A DNA stretch of 64,000 nt from Sphingomonas sp. PP-CE-1A-559 (lineage in GTDB: Bacteria > Pseudomonadota > Alphaproteobacteria > Sphingomonadales > Sphingomonadaceae): positions 186,001-250,000 of the forward strand of contig NZ_SLYA01000001.1 of the NCBI RefSeq assembly GCF_004340965.1, written 5' to 3'. Shown here one piece after another: positions 17,257 to 25,884 of this stretch. A program made the position numbers and the translations under genes. The notes under the pieces were generated by a model that was not told the DNA's origin, searched no databases, and worked only from the letters and a program-made list of their open reading frames with translations. Each line of letters opens with the position of its first letter. The first letter of the stretch is position 1.

Positions 17257-19218
17257 ATGGCGCATTGGCTTTGCTCGGGGCGGACTGTGCAGGTCGAGGG
17301 GCTTGTTTCTCGGTTCGATCCTCGGTTCTGGACGGTGGATTTTCCGCGGCCGATGATGGCGTCGGTGGTGACTGTCGGTCCTGACGCGCTGCGGGTGGAT
17401 GCGGTGTTTTATAAGGCTGACGATCTGGCGGGGGTGATCTGGGAGGCGGTGGATCGCTTCGATCATCCTTTGCTCAAGTACGAGACTTCGCGGGATTTTC
17501 GGGACTGTCGGTTGCGGTTTCGGTGGCGGTCTTCGGGGGTGATGGCGTTGGATGCCATCAATGGCCCGACCTTGACGATCGAGGGGCGGGATGCGGCGGG
17601 GCGCGCTCGGTCCTGGTATGTGCGGTTGTGGAATTATGCGGTCGGGACGCCGGAGGATGCGGTCGTTTCGCTGGATTTCGCGGCGATGGTTGGCGGGTAT
17701 GAACTGCCCGAGGACGCGGATCCGGTGTGGGCGGGGGATATCGACCGGATGTTCGTGTCGGTGGTGCCGCCGGAGTATAGCGAGGTCGATGCGCCGCTGG
17801 CCGCGCCGCGCGAGGGGTGGGTCGAGTGGACCGATCTCGTCTGCGAGGGGCCGGGGTCGGTGTTGGCGATCGGCGATGCCGTCGTGCCGGAGCACGGGGT
17901 TCGGATCGCGGGGGGGTATGACGACAGCTATAATTTGACGCCGGCGCGGCTGCTGCGGAATGCGCTGCATCTCGGGTACCGGGAGAGCATCACGCATTAT
18001 GTCGGGATGAGCCATTATTTCCGGCTCGAGGGGGCAGGCGGCGGGCTCTACGTGTCGGCGGTTGGGGGCGTTTTGAACGTTGCCTGTGCGGCTTGGCATC
18101 GGGACTTTGCAGCGCGGGCGAAGGCGCTGGGGTTCGATGTGATCTGGTCGCTGAGTTACGAGCTGTTCGACGCGCATTGCTGGAATGACTGGAAGCAGCG
18201 GGCGGCGGATGGCGCGCCGGCGTTGACGGGGTGGGAGCCGCCTTCGACGTTGCTGTCGCCGGCGCATGGCGGGGCGATGGGGTATCTCCAGGCGGTCGCG
18301 CGCGCTTTTATGGGGATTGCGGTGGCGGCGGGGTTGGCGCCGAAGTTCCAGGTGGGCGAGCCCTGGTGGTGGGTGATGCCGGACGGGCGGCCGTGCTTCT
18401 ACGATGCGAGTGCGGTGGCGGCGTTTGCGCCGGTCGAGATGGCGAGCATTCGTAGGTCGAAGACGCCTGCGCAGATCGCGACGCTGGATGCGGCGGGGGT
18501 TTGCCTGGCGGCGTCTACTGCGGCGCTGGTGGCGGCTGTGAAAGGGGCCGCGCTTTCGTTGGGAGCGGGGGGATGCGTGTCGCATCTGCTGACGTATTTG
18601 CCGACCGTGCTGGAGGCGAAGGCGCCGGAGGCCAAGCGGGCGAACATGCCTTTGGGGTGGGCTAGTCCGGGGCGAGAGGCCGAGGTGGCGCCTGGGTTTT
18701 CTACCGCGATTTTGACGAGTGCGGGGGGGCGGGAGGCTCGGAACGCGGCGTGGGCGGAGGCTCGGACGTCGTATGATGTCGGGCCGGGGTTGCGAAGCGA
18801 GGCGGACATCGCGGTGCTGCTTGCGTTCTTTCGGGCGCGGATGGGGGCGGCGCGGGGGTTTCGGTTGCGGGATCCTTTCGATTTCGATGCTGTCGGGGAG
18901 GTCTTGGGGGTTGGCGATGGGGTCTTGCGGCGGTTTGCCTTGGTGAAGTCGTATGGGGCGATGGAGCGGCGGATTACTCGGCCTGTTGCTGGCAGTGTTT
19001 CGGTGGCTGCGGGGGGCGTTGGGACTTTGGCGTTTTCCGTCGAGGCTGGGGGGTGGGTGGTGCTGGATGCGGCGCCTGCTCTCGGGGTGACGGTGACGGC
19101 GGGGTTTGCGTTCGATGTGCCGGTTCGGTTTGCGGAGGATCGGTTGAGTGTGGCGCGGGCTACGTTTCTGGCTGGGGTGGCGGCGAGTGTGCCGCTGGTC
19201 GAGGTTCGGGAGGCGTGA
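17257..19218 (+). CDS. GTA g12-like tail protein, DUF2460 at C-terminus with long N-terminal extension
   Basis: A 653-residue tail protein. The C-terminal ~210 residues (from EARNAAWAEARTSYDVG) are the DUF2460/TIGR02217 domain of GTA gene 12, with RLRDPFDFDA and SYGAMERRITRP-like motifs. The N-terminal ~440 residues (WTVDFPRPMMASVV, SLSYELFDAHCWNDWKQRA, VGEPWWWVMPDGRP) look like a beta domain plus a TIM-barrel-like enzyme fold, possibly the non-contractile tail sheath arrangement seen in some phages. In Rhodobacter the g12 protein is only the DUF2460 part. The ATG at 17257 has GAGGAGGAT just upstream; the in-frame extension through the repeat is rejected. Frame intact. Confidence 0.8.
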   Translation: MAHWLCSGRTVQVEGLVSRFDPRFWTVDFPRPMMASVVTVGPDALRVDAVFYKADDLAGVIWEAVDRFDHPLLKYETSRDFRDCRLRFRWRSSGVMALDAINGPTLTIEGRDAAGRARSWYVRLWNYAVGTPEDAVVSLDFAAMVGGYELPEDADPVWAGDIDRMFVSVVPPEYSEVDAPLAAPREGWVEWTDLVCEGPGSVLAIGDAVVPEHGVRIAGGYDDSYNLTPARLLRNALHLGYRESITHYVGMSHYFRLEGAGGGLYVSAVGGVLNVACAAWHRDFAARAKALGFDVIWSLSYELFDAHCWNDWKQRAADGAPALTGWEPPSTLLSPAHGGAMGYLQAVARAFMGIAVAAGLAPKFQVGEPWWWVMPDGRPCFYDASAVAAFAPVEMASIRRSKTPAQIATLDAAGVCLAASTAALVAAVKGAALSLGAGGCVSHLLTYLPTVLEAKAPEAKRANMPLGWASPGREAEVAPGFSTAILTSAGGREARNAAWAEARTSYDVGPGLRSEADIAVLLAFFRARMGAARGFRLRDPFDFDAVGEVLGVGDGVLRRFALVKSYGAMERRITRPVAGSVSVAAGGVGTLAFSVEAGGWVVLDAAPALGVTVTAGFAFDVPVRFAEDRLSVARATFLAGVAASVPLVEVREA

Positions 19219-19222
19219 TTTT

Positions 19223-19371
19223 TCCCTCTCCCCTGTGGGGAGAGGGAGGGAGGAGCCGCTTGGCGACGGAAGGGTGAGGGGTGGTTGGGATTTGTGTCCC
19301 TAGCCTCACTCCCCTCTCCCTCCCACGCGCAAGGGCGCGCGGGCCCCTCCCTCTCCCCGGAGGGGCGAGGG
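19223..19371. repeat. Palindromic intergenic repeat, family B (copy 3)
   Basis: The third copy of the CTCTCCCC / GGGGAGAG element starts 4 bases after the g12 stop and ends 22 bases before g13. Its 3' half is virtually the same as that of 17093-17240, including the block CACGCGCAAGGGCGCGCGGG. The two copies therefore bracket g12 exactly. Confidence 0.85.
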
Positions 19372-19393
19372 TATGCTTTCAGAGGAGACGCTC

Positions 19394-20191
19394 ATGTTTC
19401 TGGTTTCTGAGCTGGCAACGATCGCGCTTTGCTGGCGGATCGAGCGGCGGGATGGGGTGGCGGTGGGCTTGACCGCGCATGATCAGGATCTGGTCGTGGA
19501 TGGGCTGGTGCACCGGGCTGCGCCGGGAATGACGCCGTCTGCGATCCAGCGGAGTGAGGGGCTGGAGGCGGATACGATGGATGTGGCGGGGGCTTTGACG
19601 TCTGCTGCTATCGGCGAGCGGGATTTGTTGGCGGGGCGCTGGGATGGGGCTCGGGTGGTGCTGTTTGCGGTGGACTGGACCGATCCGGCTTCTCGGGTCG
19701 AGCTGGGCGAGGGGATTATCGGCGCTGTCGAACTAGGAGACGGCGGGTTCACGGCCGAGTTGCGGGGGGCGAGTGCTGCGCTGGATCGGGCGGTGGTGGA
19801 GGAGACTTCGCCGGAGTGTCGGGCGGAGTTGGGGGATCGGCGGTGCCGGGTGGCGATGGCGGGGCGGCGGCGGTTTGCTCGGGTGGTTGCGTGTGAGGAG
19901 GCGGTGGTGACGCTGGACTCCAGCGCGGAGGGGCTTGGGGGTGGGCTGTTGCGGTGGTTCGGGGGCGCGAATTGTGGGTTGGAGGGTGCTGTCGCTCGGG
20001 GTGTCGGGGTGGCGGTTACATTGCGGGCGGTGCCTTCGTTCGTCGTGGAGGCGGGGGTGTTGGTCGAGGTCGTCGAGGGGTGTGACAAGAGTCTGGCCAC
20101 GTGTGCGGGGCGGTTCGGGAATGCGGTGAACTTTCGGGGGGAGCCGTATCTGCCGGGAATCGATCTGCTCACCCGGTATCCTGGGGCTTGA
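19394..20191 (+). CDS. GTA g13-like tail protein (DUF2163 / phage BR0599)
   Basis: A 265-residue distal-tail (hub) protein of the GTA type. The N-terminal DUF2163 domain shows LATIALCWRIERRDGVAVG and LTAHDQDLVVDG; the C-terminal BR0599 domain has the cysteines CRAELGDRRC, NCGLEG and CDKSLATC followed by RFGNAVNFRGEPYLPG, which coordinate an iron-sulfur cluster in the studied RcGTA homologue. All these Cys are present. The ATG at 19394 has AGAGGAG 6 bases upstream; a second ATG at 19373 inside the repeat is rejected. It overlaps g14 by 4 bases. Confidence 0.88.
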   Translation: MFLVSELATIALCWRIERRDGVAVGLTAHDQDLVVDGLVHRAAPGMTPSAIQRSEGLEADTMDVAGALTSAAIGERDLLAGRWDGARVVLFAVDWTDPASRVELGEGIIGAVELGDGGFTAELRGASAALDRAVVEETSPECRAELGDRRCRVAMAGRRRFARVVACEEAVVTLDSSAEGLGGGLLRWFGGANCGLEGAVARGVGVAVTLRAVPSFVVEAGVLVEVVEGCDKSLATCAGRFGNAVNFRGEPYLPGIDLLTRYPGA

Positions 20192-20559
20192 GCCGGATCG
20201 CGGCGGCTGCCGTTGCGGCGGTGGGGACGCGGTTTCGGTTGCATGGGCGGGGGGCGGATGGGCTCGATTGCGTCGGGCTGGTCGCGCTGGCGCTTCGGGC
20301 TGGGGGGTATCTCGGCGAAGTCCCGAGCGGGTATGCGCTGCGGGGTGGCGATTGGGGGTTGCTTGATAGGGTACTGGTGCGGGTTGCCGAGGCCGAGGCG
20401 GGCGACGTGCTGCTGATGGCGGCGGGGCCGGGGCAGATTCATCTGGGGATCAGGACGGTGGGCGGGTTCGTGCATGCGGACGCGGGGTTGCGGCGCGTGG
20501 TGGAGCGACCGGGGACGCCGCCTTGGCCGATCCTTGGGGTTTGGCGGATGGGGGGATGA
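20188..20559 (+). CDS. GTA g14-like NlpC/P60 peptidase
   Basis: A 123-residue cell-wall peptidase predicted to help the tail cross peptidoglycan. The catalytic Cys is in LDCVGLVALAL near residue 29, and the His in QIHLGIRT near 91. The start is a TTG that overlaps the g13 stop (TTGA), and g15 begins one base after its stop, so g13-g15 are tightly coupled. Length is at the short end for NlpC/P60 domains but normal for the GTA version (about 140). Confidence 0.85.
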   Translation: MSRIAAAAVAAVGTRFRLHGRGADGLDCVGLVALALRAGGYLGEVPSGYALRGGDWGLLDRVLVRVAEAEAGDVLLMAAGPGQIHLGIRTVGGFVHADAGLRRVVERPGTPPWPILGVWRMGG

Positions 20560-20560
20560 C

Positions 20561-22726
20561 ATGGCGACCTTGGTATTGACCGCCGTGGGGAGCGCGGTGG
20601 GCGGGCCGATCGGGGGCGCGATCGGCGCCTTGATCGGGCAGTCGGTGGATCATGCGCTGTTCGGGCCGAAGCGGCGGGAGGGGCCGCGGCTGGTCGAACT
20701 CGCGGTGCAGACGTCGTCTTATGGGGCGCAGATCCCGAAGCTGTTCGGGACGATGCGCGTGGCGGGGACGGTGATCTGGGCGACCGACCTGATCGAGAGT
20801 CGGGCTTCGTCTCGCGCGGGCAAGGGGCAGCCGAGTACGTCCACCTACTCCTATGCGGCGTCTTTTGCGGTGCTGTTGTCGGCTCGGGCTATCCGCGGCG
20901 TGGGGCGGATCTGGGCTGAGGGGAAGCTGCTGCGGGGAGCGGCGGGGGACTTCAAAACGGCGACCGGGTTTCGGTTGCACCTTGGGGGTGAGGATCAGGC
21001 TGTGGATCCGTTGATCGCGTCCGCGGAGGGGGTGGCGACGCCGGCGTATCGGGGGGCGGCTTATGCCGTGTTCGAGATGTTGCAGCTGGCGGATTTCGGG
21101 AATCGGATTCCTTCACTGACGTTCGAGGTGATTGCGGACGAGGGTTCGGTGTTGGTGTCGACGATCGCGAAGGCGCTGGCGGGGGAGGTTTCGGGGACGA
21201 CTGCGCTAGCGGTGGGCGGGTTTGCGGCGTCTGGCGGGAGCGTTCGGGCGGTGCTGGAGATGTTGGGGCAGGCTGGGGGCGCGTGGTTTGCTCCTGTCGG
21301 TTGCGGGTTGGTAATGCGGGATGCGGCGGGGGCGACCGTCGTCGTGGCTGATGAAGGGTTTGCGGTTGGCGGCAAGGGCGTGCGGCGGGCTCGGGCTCTG
21401 GCGGCGATCGAGACCGTGCCGCGGACGGTGACGGTCGGGTATTATGATGCGGCGCGGGATTACCAGGCGGGTTTGCAGCGAGCGCGGCGGCCCGGGGCTG
21501 GCGTGCGCGACTTGTCGGTAGAGGTGCCGGCGGTGCTGGAGGCGGGGGCGGCGAAGACGGTGGCGGAGGCTATGCTCGCGCGGGCCGAGGCTGGGCGGGT
21601 TCGGCGGACCGTGGCGGCGGGGTTCGGGGCGATGGGACTCGCGCCGGGGGCTTGCGTGACGATTGCGGGAGAGGGCGGCGGCGTCTGGCGGGTGGCGGAC
21701 GTGAGTATCGAGGGGATGGTGACCACGCTGGGGCTGGTGCCGCTGGTGACGGCGTCGCTGCCTGCGACTGCGACTAGCGGGCGGGTGTCGGGGGCGGTGG
21801 ATGCGGTCGTGGGGGCGACGATCCTGCGGGCGATCGAGGTGCCGGGGCTGGAGGAGGCTCCGTTGTCGGCGCCGCGGATGACGGTGGTTGCGGCGGGCTC
21901 GGGTGCGGCGTGGCGGCAGGCGGCCTTGCTCTACTCCGTCAATGATGGGGTGAGCTGGGTAGCGGCCGGGGCGACGGCGGCGCCGGCGGTGATCGGGACG
22001 ATTGTGGTGGCGGCTCCAAGCGCGCCGGCGACGCTGGTCGATCTGCGGGGAGCGTTCGAGGTCGTTCTTGCGCACGCGGAGATGGAGCTGGGCGAAGCCG
22101 ATGCGGCGGCGCTCGATCGGGGGGTGAACCTGGCACTGCTGGGCGACGAGCTGGTGCAGTTCGGGCGGGCGGAGCCGCTGGGCGGCGCGCGGTGGCGGTT
22201 GAGCCAGTTGCTGCGTGGGCGGCGCGGAACCGAGGCTGCGACTGGCGTGCAGAAGGTTGGGGAGCGGTTCGTGTTGCTCGAGACGGGGGCGGCTCGGGCG
22301 TTTGACTTGCCAGTGTCGGTGCTGGGGCGTGAGGTTCGTGTGATCGCGTCCGGAGTCGGCGATGATGCGGCGGTCGAGACGCGGTGCGTGATGCGCGGGG
22401 CTTCGGTGGTGCCGCCCTCGCCGGTGCATCTGCGATTTGCGAGTGAGGCCGACGGCAGTGCGACGGTGCGCTGGACGCGGCGGAGCAGGGCGGGATGGCG
22501 CTGGATCGACGGGGTCGATGTTCCGCTGGCCGAGGAGGTCGAGGCGTACCGGGTGACCGTAACGGCGGGCGGAACCTCGCGCGATGTCGATGTGGCGGAA
22601 CCCTTTGTCTCGATCACGGCGGCGGAACGTGTCGGTTCAGTGAGCATCGCAGTCCGGCAGCGCGGCGTGTTCGGGGAGTCGCTCGCTGCCAACCTAATCG
22701 TACCGGAACTGATCGTACCGGCGTGA
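20561..22726 (+). CDS. GTA g15-like host-specificity / tail fibre-hub protein
   Basis: A 721-residue tail-tip protein. It starts MATLVLTAVGSAVGGPIGGA with a Gly-rich helix, followed by the phage tail base-plate domain (IPKLFGTMRVAGTVIWATD, SYAASFAVLLSARAIRGVGR). The C-terminal part contains a fibronectin-like segment (VHLRFASEADGSATVRW). Rhodobacter g15 is about 1300 residues because it carries a ~500-residue TIM-barrel segment; here that segment is missing from g15 while g12 has a TIM-barrel-like one. The frame is intact over its whole length. Confidence 0.85.
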   Translation: MATLVLTAVGSAVGGPIGGAIGALIGQSVDHALFGPKRREGPRLVELAVQTSSYGAQIPKLFGTMRVAGTVIWATDLIESRASSRAGKGQPSTSTYSYAASFAVLLSARAIRGVGRIWAEGKLLRGAAGDFKTATGFRLHLGGEDQAVDPLIASAEGVATPAYRGAAYAVFEMLQLADFGNRIPSLTFEVIADEGSVLVSTIAKALAGEVSGTTALAVGGFAASGGSVRAVLEMLGQAGGAWFAPVGCGLVMRDAAGATVVVADEGFAVGGKGVRRARALAAIETVPRTVTVGYYDAARDYQAGLQRARRPGAGVRDLSVEVPAVLEAGAAKTVAEAMLARAEAGRVRRTVAAGFGAMGLAPGACVTIAGEGGGVWRVADVSIEGMVTTLGLVPLVTASLPATATSGRVSGAVDAVVGATILRAIEVPGLEEAPLSAPRMTVVAAGSGAAWRQAALLYSVNDGVSWVAAGATAAPAVIGTIVVAAPSAPATLVDLRGAFEVVLAHAEMELGEADAAALDRGVNLALLGDELVQFGRAEPLGGARWRLSQLLRGRRGTEAATGVQKVGERFVLLETGAARAFDLPVSVLGREVRVIASGVGDDAAVETRCVMRGASVVPPSPVHLRFASEADGSATVRWTRRSRAGWRWIDGVDVPLAEEVEAYRVTVTAGGTSRDVDVAEPFVSITAAERVGSVSIAVRQRGVFGESLAANLIVPELIVPA

Positions 22727-22748
22727 TTCACCAACGGGGGAACGAATT

Positions 22749-23252
22749 ATGAGCGACGACCGCACAGCGCGTCTGGCATTGCCATTGTTGCAGCCTGGCC
22801 AGGCGCAAAAGGAAGCGACGCATAACGAGGCGCTGACATTATTGGATCTCGCGGTGCAGGCGAGCGTGACGGCAGTGGGAACCAACGTGCCGCCCGCCGC
22901 GCCGGCCGCGGGCAGCGCGTGGATCGTCGGGACCGCGCCCACCGGTGGCTGGGCGGGGCAGGCGCGAGCGATCGCCGGGTGGACGGCAAGCGGGTGGCGT
23001 TTCCTGGTGCCGCGCGAGGGCATGACGGTGTGGAGCATTGCCGATGGACAGTCGGCGCGGTTCGATGCGGGCGCGTGGACGCTGGGGGTGCTGGCCGGTG
23101 GCCGAGTCTCAATCGGTGGAGTCGATGTGGTCGGCGCACGGCGCGCGGCTGTTCCGGATCCGGTCGGAGGAACCGTGGTGGATGCCCAGGCGAGAGCGAC
23201 GATTGGTGCCATATTGGCAGCATTGCGGGGGCACGGATTGATTTCCGTCTAG
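22749..23252 (+). CDS. DUF2793 domain protein (GTA-associated)
   Basis: A 167-residue DUF2793 protein: RLALPLLQPGQAQKEATHNE, then LLDLAVQA and a repeated beta pattern (GWTASGWRFLVPREGM). This family is found at the 3' end of GTA clusters in several alphaproteobacteria and may be a tail or head fibre. It starts 22 bases after g15, with a ribosome site in GGGGGAACG. This is the last GTA gene here; the next gene is ompA. Confidence 0.85.
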   Translation: MSDDRTARLALPLLQPGQAQKEATHNEALTLLDLAVQASVTAVGTNVPPAAPAAGSAWIVGTAPTGGWAGQARAIAGWTASGWRFLVPREGMTVWSIADGQSARFDAGAWTLGVLAGGRVSIGGVDVVGARRAAVPDPVGGTVVDAQARATIGAILAALRGHGLISV

Positions 23253-23371
23253 AACACCCTGAAAACTGTGTCGTTCCAGCAACACTTCTAACTTTTGTCA
23301 GCTTGCGTGGAAACAAGCCCGAGGATAGGGAGTTTGCGATGTCCGTGTGACACTCATGAAAGGGGATTTAT

Positions 23372-24493
23372 ATGCGGAAGCTTGCCGTCGTTCTGGCACT
23401 CGCCTCCACCGCACTTGCCACTCCCGCCCTCGCCCGCGACAAGTCGTGGTACGTTGGCGTCGAAGGCGGTGCGATGATCGTTGAAGATATCGATTATGAT
23501 ATCGGCAACCTGAATAAGGCCGGTTCGGTCGATCATGACTATGGTTATGACGTCGACGCGGTCATGGGTTACGACTTTGGTGGTTTCCGTCTGGAAACCG
23601 AAGTCGGCTACCGTAAGGCAACCGTGGATGGCTACTCGTCGTCGACGACCACGCCTGTGTTCGGTGCAACCGGCGTTCGCGGCAACGCCGGCGCAAACAG
23701 CTACGACTACGCTGGTGGTTCGTCGTCGGCTCTCAGCTTCATGCTGAACGGCCTTCTGGACTTCGGTCCGGACGATGGCATCCAGGGCTTCGTCGGCGGC
23801 GGTGTTGGTGTTGCTCGCGTCAAGGCGCAGTACGCTCTCAACAACAACGGCGACTTCCTGAACGATTCGGACACCGTGTTCGCGTATCAGGGCCTGGCCG
23901 GTATCCGCGCACCGCTGACCGACCACATCGACGCGACGCTGAAGTATCGTTTCTTCAACGCCGAGAACGTCAAGCTGGTCGACGTTTCGAACCGCGTGTT
24001 CGACGGTCGCTATCGTTCGCACAGCATCCTTGGTGGTGTGACGTACAACTTCGGCGAGCCTGCTGCTCCGCCGCCGCCGCCGCCGCCGCCGCCGCCTGAG
24101 CCAGTCGCTCCTCCTCCGCCGCCTGCGCCGGTCGAAGTCGTCTGCTCGCCTGGTCCGTTCATCGTGTTCTTCGAATGGGACAAGTCGGACATCACGCCTG
24201 AGGCAGCGTCGATCCTCGACAACGCCGTCACGCAGTACCAGTCGTGCGGTAACGCACAGGTCATGCTGGCAGGTCACGCCGATAAGTCGGGTTCGGCATC
24301 GTACAACGTCGGTCTGTCGCAGCGCCGCGCAGATGGCGTGAAGGCATACCTGTCTTCGCATGCCATCCCGGACAGCGTCATCTCGACGGAAGCATTCGGC
24401 GAGAGCCGTCCGCGCGTCGAGACCGCCGATGGCGTTCGCGAAGTGCAGAACCGTCGCGTGGAAGTCACCTACGGTCCGGGTTCGGGCCAGTAA
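23372..24493 (+). CDS. ompA: OmpA family outer-membrane protein
   Basis: A 373-residue protein with a signal peptide (MRKLAVVLALASTALATPALA), an eight-strand outer-membrane barrel (about 25-225), a proline-rich linker encoded partly by a CCG run, and a C-terminal OmpA domain (about 255-373) that binds peptidoglycan (FFEWDKSDITPEA; the diaminopimelate-binding Asp and Arg regions GHADKSG and LSQRRADGVKAYL; NRRVEV). It probably anchors the outer membrane to the wall and is likely abundant. AAGGGG lies 8 bases before the ATG at 23372. A strong terminator follows at 24539. Codon use is more biased than that of the GTA genes before it, as expected for high expression. Confidence 0.93.
   Translation: MRKLAVVLALASTALATPALARDKSWYVGVEGGAMIVEDIDYDIGNLNKAGSVDHDYGYDVDAVMGYDFGGFRLETEVGYRKATVDGYSSSTTTPVFGATGVRGNAGANSYDYAGGSSSALSFMLNGLLDFGPDDGIQGFVGGGVGVARVKAQYALNNNGDFLNDSDTVFAYQGLAGIRAPLTDHIDATLKYRFFNAENVKLVDVSNRVFDGRYRSHSILGGVTYNFGEPAAPPPPPPPPPPEPVAPPPPPAPVEVVCSPGPFIVFFEWDKSDITPEAASILDNAVTQYQSCGNAQVMLAGHADKSGSASYNVGLSQRRADGVKAYLSSHAIPDSVISTEAFGESRPRVETADGVREVQNRRVEVTYGPGSGQ
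24068..24097 (+). repeat. CCG trinucleotide run inside ompA
   Basis: Nine consecutive CCG codons plus one CCT encode ten prolines in the OmpA hinge. Such runs can change length by slippage in steps of one residue without breaking the frame. Confidence 0.9.
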
Positions 24494-24538
24494 GACTTTC
24501 GCCAACCGGCTCTCGGGTCGGTTACGGAATGAAGATCG

Positions 24539-24574
24539 GGGAGGTCGGCGCAAGCCGGCCTCCCTTTTCTTTTG
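24539..24574 (+). terminator. Rho-independent terminator of ompA
   Basis: An 11-bp stem GGGAGGTCGGC / GCCGGCCTCCC (one G-T pair) with a GCAA tetraloop is followed by TTTTCTTTT. It is the clearest intrinsic terminator in the window. Confidence 0.9.
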
Positions 24575-24630
24575 TGCTTCGCGCGGGGGTGGCCGGTCGC
24601 GAGGGCGGCGGCTTCGGCCGGCGTTGATTT

Positions 24631-24805
24631 GGTTCACGCGGAGACGCGGAGACGCGGAGAGTAAGGGCGGAGATGGATCGTGCGGGGGCTAAGATCGTCC
24701 GCGAAAGCGGCTTTCGATGATCGGCTTCGCCAAGGCGCGGCGATGACACAAAGCGCTGCCTAAACCTGCTTCTACTCTCCGCGGCTCCGCGCCTCCACGC
24801 GAACA
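24631..24805. repeat. Inverted intergenic repeat, family D
   Basis: GGTTCACGCGGAGACGCGGA (with the unit GACGCGGA repeated) on the left and CTCCGCGGCTCCGCGCCT then CCACGCGAAC on the right form a long imperfect inverted repeat of about 175 bp. It lies between ompA and the aroE-like gene. The gap 24494-25066 (573 bp) holds the terminator, this element and the next one; I see no gene in it. Confidence 0.65.
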
Positions 24806-24856
24806 AAATCGACGCTCCGATCTTTCGCTACGGCGGCATTTGACGAAACGTCGATG

Positions 24857-25002
24857 TGTTCACGCGAAGGCGCAAAGAGGGTTCGCGTGTAGCGGCGTTG
24901 ATCGCTCTCTCGCGTAATCTTCAGTGCTGCCGCGGGTGCGGGAGGCGGAGCGCTTGGCTGGGGCCGACATCTTTGCGCCTTCGCGCCTTCGCGTGAACAC
25001 AT
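24857..25002. repeat. Inverted intergenic repeat, family E
   Basis: TGTTCACGCGAAGGCGCAAA and TTTGCGCCTTCGCG...CTTCGCGTGAACA pair as terminal inverted repeats about 146 bp apart, with an internal GAAGGCG unit repeated. It is related to family D in the TTCACGCG end sequence. Confidence 0.7.
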
Positions 25003-25066
25003 CTATCGACGCTTCACCGTGGCGGCTCGCGACTATAGTGAGAGCGGACTTAGCGAGGAGATGCAG

Positions 25067-25879
25067 ATGAAACCGCTGATTGGACGCGACACGCGGCTGT
25101 GCATGTCGTTGTCGGCGCGGCCGGGGAATTTCGGGTCGCGGTTTCATAACCGGCTCTATGAGCTGGTCGGGCTTGATTTCGTCTACAAGTCGTTCTCGAC
25201 CACCGACCTCGATGCTGCAGTCGGCGGGATCAGGGCGCTCGATATTCGCGGGTGTGCGATCTCGATGCCGTTCAAGGAGGCGGTGATCCCGCTGCTTGAC
25301 GGGTTGGCGCAGTCGGCGAGCGCGATCGACAGCGTGAATACGATCGTCAACGATGACGGCGTGCTCACCGGCCACAACACCGATTATGGCGCGGTCGTCG
25401 ATCTGGTTGTGGATCTCGATCGGGCTATGCCGTTCGTGGTGCGGGGATCCGGCGGGATGGCCAAGGCAGTCGCGGCTGCGCTCGGCGACAGCGGTTTCCG
25501 GGGTGGCACCATCGTCGCGCGGAACGAAGCGGCCGGACGCGCGATCGCGGATCGTTACGGGTTCAGCTGGGCGGCCGAACCGATTGGCGAGGCGGCGTTG
25601 CTCGTCAATGCCACGCCGCGCGGGATGACCGGGCCGGATGCCGACGTACTGGCCTTTCCACCGGCGATGATCGCGGCCTGCACCGTAGCGTTCGATGTTG
25701 TGCAATATCCGGTCGTGACGCCGTTTCTGAAAGCTGCGGGCGAGGCGGGCAAGCGTTGCATCACCGGGGCGGAGGTGGCCACGCTCCAGGCGTTGCAGCA
25801 GTTCGTGCTGTATACGGGCGTGACGCCGTCACCGGCTCAGGTAACGGACGCTGCGGACTGGGCTCGCGCGCATCCGTGA
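25067..25879 (+). CDS. Shikimate dehydrogenase-like protein (AroE family)
   Basis: A 270-residue cytoplasmic oxidoreductase. The substrate-binding N-terminal domain has SLSARPGNFGSRFHN, the Lys of CAISMPFKEAV and the Asp of GHNTDYGA, which correspond to the catalytic Lys and Asp of AroE; a Rossmann domain (VRGSGGMAKAV, VARNEAAG, VNATPRGM) follows. The opening GxPIxHS motif of true AroE is altered (RLCMSLSAR), so this is more likely an AroE-like or quinate/shikimate paralogue than the housekeeping enzyme. GAGGAG is 6 bases before the ATG at 25067. Confidence 0.8.
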   Translation: MKPLIGRDTRLCMSLSARPGNFGSRFHNRLYELVGLDFVYKSFSTTDLDAAVGGIRALDIRGCAISMPFKEAVIPLLDGLAQSASAIDSVNTIVNDDGVLTGHNTDYGAVVDLVVDLDRAMPFVVRGSGGMAKAVAAALGDSGFRGGTIVARNEAAGRAIADRYGFSWAAEPIGEAALLVNATPRGMTGPDADVLAFPPAMIAACTVAFDVVQYPVVTPFLKAAGEAGKRCITGAEVATLQALQQFVLYTGVTPSPAQVTDAADWARAHP

Positions 25880-25884
25880 GCGAG

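Noticed and set aside
16939..18585. 548-codon open frame antisense to the g12 gene
   Set aside because: Arg/Pro/His-rich antisense shadow; g12 has tail-protein motifs and a good ribosome site.
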